Position numbers and translations under genes: made by a program. A model generated the notes under the pieces. That model had not been told where the DNA came from. It saw nothing but the letters and a program-made list of their open reading frames with translations, and made no database searches. Shown here piece after piece: positions 1 to 7,801 of a DNA stretch of 64,000 bases. The stretch's first letter is position 1. Every line of letters starts with the position of its first letter. This DNA comes from Planctomycetota bacterium (lineage in GTDB: Bacteria > Planctomycetota > B15-G4 > SIAN01), in contig JAEUIC010000022.1 of assembly GCA_016795285.1 (NCBI GenBank), forward strand, positions 124,001 through 188,000, in the 5' to 3' direction.

Positions 1-6
1 CGGCGC

Positions 7-573
7 ATGAAAGCTCGATGGGCATCAATCCTGTGGCTGGCCGGATGTTCCACGACGCGCGACGTCGTGACCCCCGCAACTGCGGAGAGTGAGCGGCCGA
101 TCGCGGAGCCGCACGCGCTCGAGCCAAACGCGCTCGAACCACACACGCTCGAGCCACACACGCTCGAGCCACACACGCCCGCCGCGTGGCACGATCTCGA
201 TTCGAACGATCTCGACTGGAACGATCTCGCCGCGCGCGCCGCGCTGGTGGCGCCATCGGGGCTCGATGCCGAGGTGCGGCTCGAAGGGGCGTCGCTCACG
301 ATCGAGCTCTGGACGGTGACGTCGGACGCGCGGACCGCCAGCGAATGCGTGTCGCGCACGAGCCATCCCGCGGACGGGAGCCTCTTCTACTTCCACGGCG
401 CCGTCCGTCGCGTGACCGGCCACCTGACCGGCGCCGCCACGCTCGCCAGCGAATCGACTGTGCGCCTCGACGAGCCGCTGCGCTGCGACCCCGCCGACGG
501 CCTGCACGTCCTCGCCAAGGGCGCGATCGAGCGCGTCACGGAGTCGGCGGCGCGAAGCCGCGGCGGCGAGTAG
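7..573 (+). CDS. Small Pro/Glu repeat lipoprotein, function unknown
   Basis: 188 residues ending in TAG. The N-terminus is a short basic and hydrophobic stretch followed by a lipobox (LAGC, Cys14), so an envelope lipoprotein is likely. The hydrophobic part is short and the window begins only six bases upstream, so the true start could lie outside the window. Residues about 33-57 are a run of pentapeptides of the type [HN][AT]LEP, followed by Asp/Asn-rich text (DLDSNDLDWNDL). The rest looks like a small globular domain with two Cys. No family is recognised. It precedes the sulfatase-like gene by 55 bp on the same strand. Confidence 0.6.
   Translation: MKARWASILWLAGCSTTRDVVTPATAESERPIAEPHALEPNALEPHTLEPHTLEPHTPAAWHDLDSNDLDWNDLAARAALVAPSGLDAEVRLEGASLTIELWTVTSDARTASECVSRTSHPADGSLFYFHGAVRRVTGHLTGAATLASESTVRLDEPLRCDPADGLHVLAKGAIERVTESAARSRGGE
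118..177 (+). repeat. 15-bp tandem repeat, 4 copies
   Basis: Four in-frame copies of a 15-base unit (ctcgagccacacacg and close variants) encode the LEPHT-type pentapeptides of the lipoprotein. A degenerate partial copy precedes them. Copies 3 and 4 are identical, which suggests recent slippage. Confidence 0.85.
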
Positions 574-628
574 CCTTGCGCCTCGTCGTCCCGCGGCGCT
601 GCCGCTGCGGGTCCCACTGAGGCCCCGC

Positions 629-3208
629 ATGTCCGATCGCCGCCCGCTCCCCGCTGCCCCGTTCGCTGCCGCCCCGATCGCGCTCTCCGTGCTCGGCGCC
701 GCGGCGCTGGCGATGGCGGCCGTGCGCGGGGCGCTCGACGGTGCGGACGGCGCGGACGGCGCCGCGCCGCCCGGCGCCCGCGCGCTCGCCGGGGAGGCGC
801 CTCCGCTCCAGCGGTTGCTCGACCTGCCCGCGGTGGAGCGCAGCGACGGTGAGAGCGCCGCGGGCGGTGCCGACTCGCTCGAGACGGTGCTGCGGCGCGC
901 CTTCGTGCCGCGCTTCGTCGACGAGTTCGACGCGCCCGCGGGCGTCGCCGCCGAATGGATCAGCGGCCGCGACCTCGCCGCCTTGCCGGCGGCGCCGCGC
1001 CGCGCCGGGTTCGAGCCGTTCGCGGTCGAGGGACTGCGCGGCATCGCGGTCGTGCCGGGCGAGGGCGGCCTCGTGCGCGACTTCGCGATGTCGCCCGGCG
1101 ATTGCATCCTGGTGCGTGCGCGCGTGAAGCCGCTCGAGGCGGCGCCGCGCGATGCCGCGCTGCAGCTCGAGCCGCTCGCGGACTTGCGGCCGAACGGCGC
1201 GGCGAGCCGCAAGCTGCGTATCGGCCCGCTCTTCCGCCGCCTGCCGATGCGGGCTCCGATCGCTGCCGGCGACGACTGGCAGGAGCTCGAGCTGCTGATG
1301 CCGCCGCAGCCGGGCCTCCACGGCGTGCGCGTCGCGCTGCAACCGGGCGGCTGCGGCCTCGCGATCGATCGCGTCGAGCTGATCGAGGTGCCGCCGTCGT
1401 TCGCCACGCTGGCCGAGGTGCGGCGACCGGGCGAGCCGTGGAGCGGCCAGTCCGGCCGCCGTGCGTTGCAGGTCGGCGCGGTCCGCGCGGACGGCGTGCT
1501 CCTGGCCGGCGGCGCCACGCTCGCCGTCGAGCTGCAACTGCCGGCGCGCGCCCCCCGCTTCGAGGCGCTGCTGGCGCCGCTCGGGGGCGACGCGTCGCCG
1601 GAGCGCGCGGTCGAGCTCTGGATCGACGGCAAGAGCTTCGCGAGCTGTCCGCTGCCGCACGACCTCGACCTCCCGACGACGGGAGCGCCGCGCAACACGG
1701 TCACCGCGCGCGCTTCCGGCGACACCGCCGCCTTCTTCGAGTGGCGGGTCGACCTGGCGGCGCATGCCGGCCGCCGCGTCCGCCTCGAGCTGCGCCCGCG
1801 GGGCCGCGACAGCGTCCTCTTCGTCGGCGCGCCGCTGCTGGTCGGGGCTGCGCCGCCGACCACGCCGCCGACCACACCGTCGACCACGCCGCACCCGCCG
1901 TCCGCCGCGCGCAACCTCATCCTCCTCTCGATCGACACGTTGCGCGGCGATCAGCTCCACTGCGACGGCCATCCGGTCGCGCGCACGCCCACGATCGACC
2001 GCCTCGCCGCCGCCGGCACGCGCTTCACCAACCTCCACACCGCGTCGTCGTGGACGCTGCCCTCGCACGCGTCGCTGCTCACCGGCCTGCCGCCGCTCGC
2101 GCACGGCTGCTACCTGCCGGAGCGGCGCGTGCCCGAGCGCGTGCAGCTGCTGGCCGAGCAGTTCGCCGCGCACGGCTTCTCGACGGCGGCGTTCACGGGT
2201 GGCGGCTTCCTCGACGCCGACTTCGGCTTCGCCGCCGGCTTCGAGCGCTTCTCGCGGCGCGATCCGGGGATCGGTCCGTTCGTCGACGCGGCGGGCACGC
2301 GCGCGGCGCCGATCGATCCGGCGCTCGAGTGGATCGCGGCGCGTCGCGACGTCCCGTTCTTCCTCCTGCTGCACACCTACGCCGTGCACAACTACCTCCC
2401 CGAGCCCGAGTACGCCGCGCGCGAGCCGTCGCTCGCCGGCTTCGACCTCGCGCAGGTGCCGGCGCTGATCGCCCGCGCCACCGCCGACGACGCGAGCGCG
2501 CTGCCGCTGCTCGAGTCGCTCTACGGAGCGACGTTGCGGCAGGTCGACGCCGAGCTGGTGGCGCCGCTGCTGGCGACGCTCGAACGGCTCGGATTGGCCG
2601 ATTCGACCGTCGTCGCGCTCACCTCCGACCACGGCGAGCAGTGGTTCGCGCACGGCCGCGCCTTCCACGGCGAGCAGCTCTGGAGCGAGCTGACGCGCGT
2701 GCCGTGGATCGTGCGCGGGCCGGGCTTCGCCGCGGGCGCCGTCGACGATCAGCTCGCCGCTCACGTCGACGTGGCGCCGACACTGATGGCGCGTCTGGGC
2801 GTGCCGCGCTTCGAGCTCTCGACCGGCCGCGACCTGTTGGCGCCGCGCGCCGACGCCGCGGACGCGGCGCCGCCGATGGCGACGCAACACGTGCGCAGCG
2901 TGCCGCACGGGTTGCAGGATGGGCTGGTCGCGTGGCCGTGGAAGCTGGTGCGGCGGCGTGCGCGCGAGGGGGCCGCGCCGGTCGACGCGCTCTACCATCT
3001 CGGCCGCGATCCGGGCGAGCGGGACGACTGCGCCGCGCGCGAGCCGGAGCGCGTCGCGCAGCTGGCGCGCCTCCTCGAAACGCGCCTCGCCGAGTACGAG
3101 CTGCTGCGCAAGGCGCTCGGCGGCGACGCGGCCGGCGGCGAGTTGCAGCTCGACCCGGCGCTCGAAGCCGAGCTGCGCGCGCTCGGCTACCTCGAGGACT
3201 CGAAGTGA
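629..3208 (+). CDS. Exported sulfatase-like hydrolase (alkaline phosphatase superfamily), Thr-type
   Basis: 859 residues. The start is supported by a GAGG upstream and a hydrophobic N-terminal segment (about residues 9-31) that can act as signal or anchor. About 400 residues of unrecognised, probably beta-sandwich sequence precede the catalytic domain, which begins near residue 428 with NLILLSIDTLRGDQ (metal-binding Asp). It continues with SSWTLPSHASLLTG and a later LTSDHGEQW metal site. At the position of the formylglycine motif C/S-x-P-x-R the sequence is T-L-P-S-H, with Thr476 as the likely nucleophile and no Arg. It therefore cannot be matured by the FGly pathway, and a phosphoester or phosphonate substrate is as plausible as a sulfate ester. 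Its TGA overlaps the start of the next gene, a paralogue, so the two are co-translated. Confidence 0.85.
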   Translation: MSDRRPLPAAPFAAAPIALSVLGAAALAMAAVRGALDGADGADGAAPPGARALAGEAPPLQRLLDLPAVERSDGESAAGGADSLETVLRRAFVPRFVDEFDAPAGVAAEWISGRDLAALPAAPRRAGFEPFAVEGLRGIAVVPGEGGLVRDFAMSPGDCILVRARVKPLEAAPRDAALQLEPLADLRPNGAASRKLRIGPLFRRLPMRAPIAAGDDWQELELLMPPQPGLHGVRVALQPGGCGLAIDRVELIEVPPSFATLAEVRRPGEPWSGQSGRRALQVGAVRADGVLLAGGATLAVELQLPARAPRFEALLAPLGGDASPERAVELWIDGKSFASCPLPHDLDLPTTGAPRNTVTARASGDTAAFFEWRVDLAAHAGRRVRLELRPRGRDSVLFVGAPLLVGAAPPTTPPTTPSTTPHPPSAARNLILLSIDTLRGDQLHCDGHPVARTPTIDRLAAAGTRFTNLHTASSWTLPSHASLLTGLPPLAHGCYLPERRVPERVQLLAEQFAAHGFSTAAFTGGGFLDADFGFAAGFERFSRRDPGIGPFVDAAGTRAAPIDPALEWIAARRDVPFFLLLHTYAVHNYLPEPEYAAREPSLAGFDLAQVPALIARATADDASALPLLESLYGATLRQVDAELVAPLLATLERLGLADSTVVALTSDHGEQWFAHGRAFHGEQLWSELTRVPWIVRGPGFAAGAVDDQLAAHVDVAPTLMARLGVPRFELSTGRDLLAPRADAADAAPPMATQHVRSVPHGLQDGLVAWPWKLVRRRAREGAAPVDALYHLGRDPGERDDCAAREPERVAQLARLLETRLAEYELLRKALGGDAAGGELQLDPALEAELRALGYLEDSK

Positions 3209-5535
3209 TGCGACGCGGCGCCAGTCGCTCGATCGCGTGGGGAGGGCGCACGGTGACCCTTCGCCGGGCGGCCGCGGCCACGCTCTGCCTGCTCGTCGGT
3301 GCGGCGTGCGGGCGCGAGCCTGCGACGCCCGTGCCCGCGCCCGCCGCGCGCAACGAAGCGCCCGCTGCCGCTCTCGACGCTGCTCCAGCGGTCGTGCGGC
3401 TGCTCGATTCGTTGACGCCGGAGGACGTGGTTCCCGGCGTGCCCTCCATCGAATCGCCGCTGCCGCTCCATCGCGAAGAGGAGGGGGAGGCGGCCGTGCC
3501 GTCGCCCGTACGCCGCCTCTGCCTCGCGTTGCCGGCCAGCGAGTGCGTCCAGATCGTCGCCCGCGTGCGAACGGTCGATGGCGCCGCGGCGCGGTTGCGC
3601 GCGCAAGCCTTGCGGCGCATGCCGGCCGCGGGGGCGGCGGCGCCGGCGGAGCGCGATCGGATCGAGCCGTTGCCAGGCGTCGTCCCGGCGCCGCGTGTCG
3701 AGGTGGAGTCGGCCGAGGAGGCTCGCGCCGATTGGCACGAGCTCGAGGCGCTGCTGCTGCCGATGGTCGGGCGACGCGGCGTCGAGCTGGTGGTGGAGTC
3801 CGCGACGGGAGTCGCGATCGCGCGTCTCGAAGTGCGCCGCGTGACGCCGGTCGAGCGGCTGCTGGCGGTGCCCCGCCTTCCGGCCGATCGCTCGATCCAT
3901 GAGTGGCGACGAGTCGTGCGGCGCGGCGGCGACAGCGCCGATGCGCTGCTGCTCCATCCCGGCGGCAGCGCGCGCTGGCGTCTCGCGGTGCCGTTCCGCG
4001 CGCGCGTCGAAGCGCGACTGGCCGCTGCATCGCCGCAGGAGCACGGGCTGCGCTCGGAGTTCCGCATCGATGGGACGCCGCTCTTCCCGCCGCCGACCGC
4101 GCCGCCGGGAGAGGAGCGGTTCGTTCCGTGGAGTTGCGATCTCGCTCCCTGGGCCGGTCGCACCGTCGAATTGGTCTGGTCGCTGCCGGCCGACGCACCC
4201 GGCACGCTGCTGATCGGCGCGCCGATGCTGCTCGCCCCCCCCGAACGTCCCCGGCCGAACCTCGTCGTGATCTCGATCGACACGCTGCGCGCTGACCAGG
4301 TCGGTTGCTACGGGGGGAACGCGCGCCTCACTCCCGCCATCGACCGGCTGGCGGCGGAGGGCACGCGCTTCACCCGGTTCGTCTCCGCGTCGAGCTGGAC
4401 GTTGCCTTCCCATGCGACGCTCTTCTCCGGGCAGGAGCCGCCGGTGCATGGCGCGACGCGGATGAACCGTCGCGTCGAGCCGCAGCGCACGCCGCTGCTG
4501 GCAACGACCCTCGCGGAGGCCGGCTGGCTCACCGCGGCCTTCACCGGCGGCGGCTTCCTCGACCCGAGCTTCGGCCTCTCGGCCGGTTTCGATCGTTACT
4601 CGACTCGCGATCCTGGTCGCACGCCGGTCGGTCCGCGCGCCACCACCGAGAACCCGATGGAACCGGTCGTGCGCTGGGTCACCGCCCATCGCGACGTGCC
4701 GTTCTTCCTCTTCGTCCACACGTACGTGGTGCACGACTACGCGCCCGACGACGACGTGCTGGCGGCCGTCGCTCCGGCGGGCAGCACGCTCCGCGCGCGC
4801 GACGCCAACGCGCATGTCGTGCGGTTCGGGGCCGGCGAGACGGAGCTGAAGCCCGCGCTCGAGACGCTCTACCACGCGGCTCTCCACCAGGCCGACCAGC
4901 GCGTCGTCGATCGGCTGCTCGACACGCTCTCGATGCTCGACCTCGACGAGCGGACCCTGGTAGCGCTGGTCTCCGACCACGGCGATGAGTGGCTCGAGCA
5001 CGACGGGATCTTCCACGGCAAGGAACTCTGGCAGGAGCTGGTCCACGTGCCGTGGATCGTGCGCGGTCCGGGGGTGGCGCGCGGAGCGGCGCGCGAGGAC
5101 GTGATCGGCCACCTCGATGTCGCGCCGACGCTGCTGGCGCGGCTCGGCGTGACGGCTCCGGCCGGGATGCGTGGCGCCGACGCGCTGGCGCCCGATTACG
5201 AGACCCAGCCGGTGCTCTCGCGCGTGCAGGGCGAGGACGGCTCGCGCGTGGCGTCGGTGACCACGTGGCCGTGGCGGCTGCTGCGCCGCTTCGAGAGCGA
5301 GGACGATCCGACCGCCGAGTACCACCTCTTCCGGCTCGATCGCGACCCCTTCGAGCGCGACGACCTCGGCGAGCGCGAGCCGCAGCAGGTCGCCGCGCTC
5401 GAGCGGTGGCTCGACGCGAAGCTCGACGAATGCGAGAACGCGGCGGCGACGGGCGGGCTGTCGGTGGCTCCGCAGGCCGACATCGGCGCCGCGCTGCGCC
5501 AGCAGCTCGAGGAGCTCGGCTACACCGGCGAATGA
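3208..5535 (+). CDS. Second Thr-type sulfatase-like hydrolase, probable lipoprotein
   Basis: 775 residues. The start ATG shares its A with the TGA of the upstream paralogue (TGATG), which favours this start although the frame is open far upstream. An N-terminal hydrophobic stretch ends in VGAAC, a tolerable lipobox. The catalytic domain starts near residue 348 (NLVVISIDTLRADQ) and carries the same T-L-P-S-H active-site variant (Thr398) and VSDHGDEW metal site as its neighbour. The N-terminal 340 residues resemble those of the neighbour in layout (both end in an L-[LI]-[IV]-G-A-P stretch before the catalytic domain), pointing to tandem duplication. Substrate unknown. Confidence 0.85.
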   Translation: MRRGASRSIAWGGRTVTLRRAAAATLCLLVGAACGREPATPVPAPAARNEAPAAALDAAPAVVRLLDSLTPEDVVPGVPSIESPLPLHREEEGEAAVPSPVRRLCLALPASECVQIVARVRTVDGAAARLRAQALRRMPAAGAAAPAERDRIEPLPGVVPAPRVEVESAEEARADWHELEALLLPMVGRRGVELVVESATGVAIARLEVRRVTPVERLLAVPRLPADRSIHEWRRVVRRGGDSADALLLHPGGSARWRLAVPFRARVEARLAAASPQEHGLRSEFRIDGTPLFPPPTAPPGEERFVPWSCDLAPWAGRTVELVWSLPADAPGTLLIGAPMLLAPPERPRPNLVVISIDTLRADQVGCYGGNARLTPAIDRLAAEGTRFTRFVSASSWTLPSHATLFSGQEPPVHGATRMNRRVEPQRTPLLATTLAEAGWLTAAFTGGGFLDPSFGLSAGFDRYSTRDPGRTPVGPRATTENPMEPVVRWVTAHRDVPFFLFVHTYVVHDYAPDDDVLAAVAPAGSTLRARDANAHVVRFGAGETELKPALETLYHAALHQADQRVVDRLLDTLSMLDLDERTLVALVSDHGDEWLEHDGIFHGKELWQELVHVPWIVRGPGVARGAAREDVIGHLDVAPTLLARLGVTAPAGMRGADALAPDYETQPVLSRVQGEDGSRVASVTTWPWRLLRRFESEDDPTAEYHLFRLDRDPFERDDLGEREPQQVAALERWLDAKLDECENAAATGGLSVAPQADIGAALRQQLEELGYTGE

Positions 5536-5550
5536 GCGGTGCGCACCAGC

Positions 5551-5598
5551 GCGTCGGTGCGCGTGGCGACGCATGCGTCGGTGCGCGCGGCGACGCTC
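5551..5598 (+). repeat. 24-bp direct repeat, 2 copies
   Basis: Two adjacent 24-base copies (beginning gcgtcggtgcgcg) differ at three positions and fill most of the gap between the second sulfatase-like gene and metG. They end immediately before a TATAGT hexamer. Function unknown. Confidence 0.7.
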
Positions 5599-5599
5599 G

Positions 5600-5605
5600 T
5601 ATAGT
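5600..5605 (+). promoter_or_regulatory. Possible -10 element of metG
   Basis: TATAGT, one mismatch to TATAAT, stands out in GC-rich sequence 8 bases before the metG ATG. No Shine-Dalgarno lies between them. If it is a real -10 box, transcription would start at or next to the ATG and the mRNA would be leaderless. The -35 region is not convincing. Confidence 0.3.
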
Positions 5606-5613
5606 CCCGCCCC

Positions 5614-7275
5614 ATGAATCCTGCGCAGCGCCCCTGGTACGTCACGACGCCGATCTACTACGTGAACGATCGGCCCCACATCGGCCACTGCTTCACGACG
5701 CTCGTCGCCGACGCGGCCGCCCGCTTCGAGCGGCTGCTGCGCGGCGTCGCGACGCCCGCCGCTCCGTCGCCGACGGCGGCGCCCGCACCGGTCTTCTTCC
5801 TCACCGGCACCGACGAGCACGCCGACAAGGTGGTCACCTCGGCAGAGGCTCACCAGACGACCCCTCAGGCGTGGGCCGATCGCAACGCCGCCGAGTTCGC
5901 GAAGGCGTTCGCCGCGATGGGCTTCGCGAACGACGACTTCATCCGCACCACCGAGGCGCGCCACAAGGAGAAGGTGCCGCGCTACATCGAGAAGATGGTC
6001 GCGCGCGGCGACGTCTACCGCGGCGAGTACACCGGCTGGTACGACGCCGGCCAGGAGGAGTACCTCACCGAGACGGCCGCCAAGGAGCAGGGATTCAAGA
6101 GCGCCGTGAGCGGCAAGCCGCTCGAGAAGCGGACCGAGCCGTGCTGGTTCTTCCGCCTCTCGAAGTTCGCCGAGCCGCTGCAGCGCCACCTCGAGGCGAA
6201 CCCCCGTTTCGTGCAGCCCGACGCGCGGCGCGCCGAGGTGTTGGGCCGCATCAAGCTCGGGTTGAACGACGTGCCGATCAGCCGGCCGGTCACCGACGAT
6301 CCGGCGACGCAGTGGGGCGTCCGCATGCCGGGCGATCCGGCGAGCCGCGTCTACGTCTGGATCGACGCGCTCTTCAACTACCTCACCGCGGTCGACACGC
6401 CCGAGCGGCGCCACCTCTGGCCGCCGGCGGTGCAGCTGCTCGGCAAGGACATCCTCTGGTTCCACGCGGTGATCTGGCCGGCGCTGCTGCTCTCCATCGG
6501 CGAGGAGCTGCCCGGCACGATCTGGAGCCACGGCTGGTGGCTCTCCGAAGGCCGGAAGATGAGCAAGTCGCTCGGCAACTTCATCGCCATCGAGCAGCTC
6601 GACGCCTACGCGCGGCGCTACTCGCTCGACGCGCTGCGCTGGTACCTGCTGACGCAGGGGCCGCTCGGCGCCAACGACGCCGACTTCGTGCACGCCAAGT
6701 TCGTCGAGGTCTTCAACGCCGACCTCGCCAACGGCATCGGCAACTGCACCAGCCGCGTCGGCAACATGATCGGCAAGTACTTCGAGGGCAAGCTGCCGCT
6801 CGATGCCGCGGCCGCCGCGAAGGAGAGCCGCGTGCCGGGCTACGACTGGCCCGCGCTGGTGGCGGCGGCGGTGGCGAAGGCGGCCGCGGCCCACGCGGCG
6901 CACGACCTGCCGGGCGCGCTCGCGCCGGCGGGCGAGCTGGTGAAGGCGGTCGACGGCTACATCAACGTCACGCAGCCCTTCAAGGTGGCGAAGCTGGCGC
7001 CGACCGATCCGGCGAAGCGCGCCGAACTGGCGGCGATCCTCGCCAACTGCGCCGAGGCGCTGCGCGTCGCGGCGCTGCTCTTGTCGCCCGCGATGCCGAG
7101 CAAGATGGCGCAGGTGCTGCGCGAGTGGTCGAGCACGCCGCCGGCCGGCGTGCCGCTCGCCGAGCTCGCCCGCCTCGACGGCCCGCACTCGCTGCGCGCC
7201 GGCACCGCCATCGCGAAGGGCGAGATCCTCTTCCTGCGCGCCGATCCGGCCGAGGCGGCGCCGAGCGCGGGGTGA
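5614..7275 (+). CDS. metG: Methionyl-tRNA synthetase
   Basis: 553 residues. Cytoplasmic class I aminoacyl-tRNA synthetase that charges tRNA-Met. The N-terminal signature (TTPIYYVND then PHIGH, the HIGH motif) and the KMSKS motif at residues 315-319 (GRKMSKSLGNF) are intact. The connective-peptide region (EYTGWYDAGQEEYL) lacks the Cys knuckles of zinc-binding MetRS, so this is the zinc-free form. No C-terminal tRNA-binding (Trbp111-like) domain is present and the protein ends after the anticodon-binding helices. A low-complexity insertion (about residues 48-60, rich in Pro/Ala) lies between the HIGH region and the FFLTGTDEH motif. Only one copy is seen in this window. Confidence 0.96.
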   Translation: MNPAQRPWYVTTPIYYVNDRPHIGHCFTTLVADAAARFERLLRGVATPAAPSPTAAPAPVFFLTGTDEHADKVVTSAEAHQTTPQAWADRNAAEFAKAFAAMGFANDDFIRTTEARHKEKVPRYIEKMVARGDVYRGEYTGWYDAGQEEYLTETAAKEQGFKSAVSGKPLEKRTEPCWFFRLSKFAEPLQRHLEANPRFVQPDARRAEVLGRIKLGLNDVPISRPVTDDPATQWGVRMPGDPASRVYVWIDALFNYLTAVDTPERRHLWPPAVQLLGKDILWFHAVIWPALLLSIGEELPGTIWSHGWWLSEGRKMSKSLGNFIAIEQLDAYARRYSLDALRWYLLTQGPLGANDADFVHAKFVEVFNADLANGIGNCTSRVGNMIGKYFEGKLPLDAAAAAKESRVPGYDWPALVAAAVAKAAAAHAAHDLPGALAPAGELVKAVDGYINVTQPFKVAKLAPTDPAKRAELAAILANCAEALRVAALLLSPAMPSKMAQVLREWSSTPPAGVPLAELARLDGPHSLRAGTAIAKGEILFLRADPAEAAPSAG

Positions 7276-7801
7276 TGGCTCGCTGAGGCGCGACGGACGC
7301 TGCTCGTCATGGGCGCGTCACGGCGGTGTCATTCGCGCGTCATCGGCAACCGCGCGTCGTGCCCGCTGCGTGCGCGGGTTCCAAGAAATTCGCGCCGCGG
7401 CGCGTTCGTCCTGCTGACAAGCGCCGCGCGCGTCCGCGAGCGGTAGCGAACGATGCGGGGGAACTTCGCGTCGTCGAGCGGCCATGCGTTACCGCCGCTA
7501 CGAAGGGCCGTACGCCTCCGCGACGAGGTCGCGCGCGCGCGTCGTCGAACGGAGCGGATGAAGCGATCGGGCGCAGGTCCGGTCGCGACGATCGGTCGGA
7601 ACGACGACACGCTCGTGCATGCGAGTCCTGGGTGGCGAACCGTACTGGCGGCCGTGTGCTTTGGTTGCTCGGTGCAGCCGAGGGCGCGGTACACGGGTGC
7701 CATCGAGGGCGGACATGCGCGAGCGTGTCGCCGTTCCGACGGGTCGCGACGGCGGGGCGGAGGGGCCCGGCGAGGGAGCCGGCGCGGCAGGTCTTCCGCG
7801 C
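7276..7801. other. 526-bp convergent intergenic region without a gene
   Basis: It lies between the 3' ends of metG and the S8 peptidase gene. Short overlapping reading frames exist on both strands but none has a plausible start, length or family. The only structure I see is the long imperfect inverted repeat at 7583-7749, listed separately. Confidence 0.7.
7583..7749. repeat. Long imperfect inverted repeat with central hairpin
   Basis: The left arm contains gtcggaacgacgacacgctc (from 7595), and its near-exact reverse complement ends at 7740 (gagcgtgtcgccgttccgac). Similarity extends outward to GTCGCGAC on both sides and inward, with gaps, to a central CTCGG-TGCAG-CCGAG hairpin near 7668-7682. 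The whole element can fold into one long stem of about 165 nt. The arms encode similar peptides on opposite strands, as expected from the symmetry. It may be a bidirectional terminator, a structured RNA or an intergenic palindromic repeat. I found no second copy in this window. Confidence 0.65.

Noticed and set aside
536-4198. Long minus-strand reading frame of more than 1200 codons opposite the sulfatase-like genes
   Set aside because: Arg/Ala-rich composition, no domain, and it lies antisense to clear enzymes. Such shadows are frequent in this GC-rich DNA, and comparable ones at 3187-7188, 10422-14276, 15692-18508 and 56475-59936 were rejected for the same reason.
955-5535. One 1526-codon frame spanning both sulfatase-like genes
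   Set aside because: The first 750 codons are an out-of-frame reading of the upstream enzyme. The real second gene starts at the TGATG overlap at 3208.
7276-7801. Small protein genes in the metG to S8 peptidase gap
   Set aside because: Overlapping frames on both strands mirror the inverted repeat and have no ribosome-binding site or family resemblance.
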